5,918 bases of DNA, taken from NCBI GenBank assembly GCA_949745625.1, contig CATJZR010000017.1, forward strand, positions 1 through 5,918, given 5' to 3'. The notes beneath the pieces were generated by a model. That model worked only from the letters and a program-made list of their open reading frames with translations, did no database searches and was not told the DNA's origin. The first letter of the stretch is position 1; each line of letters begins with the position of its first letter. The stretch is from an uncultured Eubacteriales bacterium (GTDB taxonomy: Bacteria > Bacillota > Clostridia > Christensenellales > Borkfalkiaceae). A program made the position numbers and the translations under genes. Shown here piece by piece: positions 4,595-5,918 of this stretch.

Positions 4595-5918
4595 TTATTC
4601 AGCGGGTTTTACGACGCTGTTAAATCCGGCGTTGAGTGCGGGGCTCATATTCTTGTACTCTTTTGCGCCCGTACCCGCGGGGATAAGCTTGCCGATTATA
4701 ACATTTTCTTTAAGACCTACGAGAGGGTCGACCTTGTTCTTTATTGCCGCGTCGGTAAGAACCCTTGCGGTTTCCTGGAAGGAAGCCGCCGACAGGAACG
4801 AGTCGGTAGACAGCGCCGATTTGGTGATGCCGAGAAGGACGCGCTTTTGAAGCGCGGGCGTGCCGCCCGTTTCAATCGCCTTCTGGTTTTCCTCTTCTAC
4901 GGTGAACATATCAACCGTTTCGCCGGGGAGAAGGTTGGTAGAGCCTGCGCTCTCGATTTTAACCTTTCTGAGCATCTGACGAACGATAATTTCTACATGC
5001 TTGTCGTTGATGTCAACGCCCTGCGAACGGTAGACTGACTGAACCTGTTCAAGAATATAGTCCTGAACACCCTTTACGCCCGAAACCCTCAAAATATCCT
5101 GAGGGTAAACCGAACCGACGTTGAGCACGGTGCCGGGTTCCACCTTGTCGCCTGTCTTGACGTGTAACTCGGCGTTGAACGGAAGGGTGTATTCTTTCTT
5201 GGTTTCGCCAGTAACGGCGTCCTTTACCATAATATGCTTTAAGTTGTTCTTGTCGTCAACGGTGACTATGCCCGAAACCTCGCAAAGCGTTGCGCAGCCC
5301 TTGGGCTTACGCGCTTCGAAAAGCTCTTCTACGCGGGGAAGACCCTGGGTGATGTCGCCCGTTGCGGCGATACCGCCGGTATGGAAAGTACGCATGGTAA
5401 GCTGAGTACCGGGCTCGCCGATGGACTGAGCCGCGATTACGCCAACCGCCTCGCCCGCCTGTACGGGTGAGTTGGTAGCCATATTCTTACCGTAGCACTT
5501 CGCGCACACGCCAAAGCGTGAATTACAGCTGAATATAGAACGGATTGAAACCTGCTCGATACCCGCGGAAATAATCTGCTTTGCAAGCGTATCGGTAACG
5601 TATCAGTTTACGGGAACCATTATGTTGCCGTCTTTATCCTTTACGTCCTCGGCGACGAACCTGCCCTGAATTCTGTCTTCGAGCCCGTCGATGGCCTTGC
5701 CGTTGGGTCCGACTATCGCCCTCACAACCATGCCGCGGGGTTTTTTGCTGCCCGCCATACAGTCGTGCTCTCTGACGATAACGTCCTGCGCAACATCTAC
5801 AAGTCTTCTGGTAAGATAACCCGAGTCCGCCGTTTTAAGCGCCGTATCGGCAAGACCTTTACGTCCGCCGTGCGATGAAATGAAGTATTCGAGAACGGAG
5901 AGTCCCTGTCTGAAGCAC
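4595..5918 (-). CDS. rpoC: DNA-directed RNA polymerase beta' subunit, C-terminal third (partial; contains an in-frame TGA)
   Basis: About 440 codons run from the right edge to TAA at 4597-4595. Seen in order are: the bridge helix (FRQGLSVLEYFISSHG, HGGRKGLADTALKTADSGY, then LTRRLVDVAQD, about 5914-5784); four zinc-ligand cysteines (codons at 5761-5759, 5527-5525, 5506-5504 and 5497-5495), equivalent to the second zinc site of bacterial beta'; the trigger-loop helix GTQLTMRTFHTGG with its catalytic-region His (5383-5381); and the conserved end ASFQETARVLTDAAI...GLKENVIIGKLIPAGTG. The trigger loop continues straight into DITQGLPRVEELFEAR, so the SI3 insertion of proteobacteria is absent, as in Gram-positive bacteria. 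The N-terminal two thirds lie beyond the window. One in-frame TGA at 5605-5603 interrupts an otherwise perfect frame; the family usually has Glu there. Confidence 0.95.
5603..5605 (-). other. In-frame TGA stop within rpoC
   Basis: Reading upstream to downstream, the frame gives NIMVPVN, then TGA, then YVTDTLAKQIISAGIEQVSIRSIFSC. Both sides are well-conserved beta' sequence and no frameshift is involved. The stop falls between the first and second zinc-ligand cysteines, so termination here would remove the trigger loop and all of the C-terminus. A GTG at 5509-5507 could begin the downstream open frame, but it has no Shine-Dalgarno sequence and lies inside the zinc site. A base error or recent mutation is the simplest explanation. 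Confidence 0.9.

Noticed and set aside
5603..5605. Alternative genetic code in which TGA (or TAG) is a sense codon
   Set aside because: Only one internal TGA and one internal TAG occur, while Trp is written TGG and Gly uses ordinary codons many times in the same genes. The SDR gene also ends naturally in TGA at an ATGA overlap. A recoded genome would show many such codons. The TAG two codons after that TGA (1720-1722) keeps the case from being absolutely closed.
5570..5605. Selenocysteine at the rpoC TGA
   Set aside because: The position is normally Glu, not Cys or a redox residue, and I see no convincing SECIS-like hairpin directly after the TGA. RNA polymerase beta' is not a known selenoprotein.
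4595..5605. Naturally split beta' subunit, as in cyanobacterial RpoC1/RpoC2
   Set aside because: The break would fall between ligands of one zinc site and after the bridge helix, unlike the known split. The downstream piece has no start codon with a ribosome site until GTG 5509, inside the zinc motif.
1..5918. tRNA, rRNA, CRISPR array, insertion sequence or phage genes
   Set aside because: I saw no cloverleaf, rRNA-like sequence, regularly spaced repeats, transposase or flanking direct repeats. The intergenic stretches (63-147, 3562-3601, 4158-4227, 4573-4594) are all short and are accounted for by promoters, ribosome sites and terminators.

Overview
The window looks like chromosomal DNA of a low-to-moderate GC Clostridia-like Bacillota, possibly from an uncultured gut lineage. 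This is inferred from several signs: an RNA polymerase beta' subunit of the Gram-positive type, with no SI3 insertion in the trigger loop; an EFR1-type flavodoxin/ferredoxin; a DUF368 (PopT) membrane protein; a BspA-like leucine-rich-repeat remnant; and the start of a possible CotF-like spore coat protein. No database search was possible.

Layout. At the left edge (1-62, minus) is the first 20 codons of a divergently read gene with a good Shine-Dalgarno site. From 148 to 3561 (plus) runs a tight three-gene operon: an extended SDR/epimerase with an unusual C-terminal zinc ribbon (148-1716); a flavodoxin plus two-cluster ferredoxin protein that overlaps it by ATGA (1713-2615); and a PopT/DUF368 polyprenyl-phosphate transporter four bases further on (2620-3561). 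The operon is driven by a near-consensus extended -10 promoter (113-141) whose predicted transcription start falls on the ATG itself. It ends in a hairpin terminator that contains the last stop codon.

The right part is read on the minus strand. The 3' third of rpoC (4595-5918) is followed 22 bases later by a small helical gene of unknown function (4228-4572) and a symmetric terminator (4197-4229). Beyond it is a decayed BspA-like surface protein gene (3602-4157) that converges on the plus-strand operon.

How the genes work together. The plus operon combines an NAD(P) oxidoreductase, a low-potential electron carrier and a lipid-carrier flippase. A role in redox modification or recycling of an isoprenoid or lipid substrate is a reasonable but unproven reading. 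The minus side is transcription machinery with an unexplained passenger gene.

Three lesions stand out in the minus-strand part: an in-frame TGA in rpoC, and a one-base frameshift plus an in-frame TAG in the BspA-like gene. The rpoC stop is hard to accept biologically in an essential gene and may be a sequencing or assembly error. The plus-strand genes are free of such lesions. The most interesting sequence-level features are the leaderless start and lack of Shine-Dalgarno sites across the plus operon, and two back-to-back perfect hairpins inside the SDR gene (534-587).
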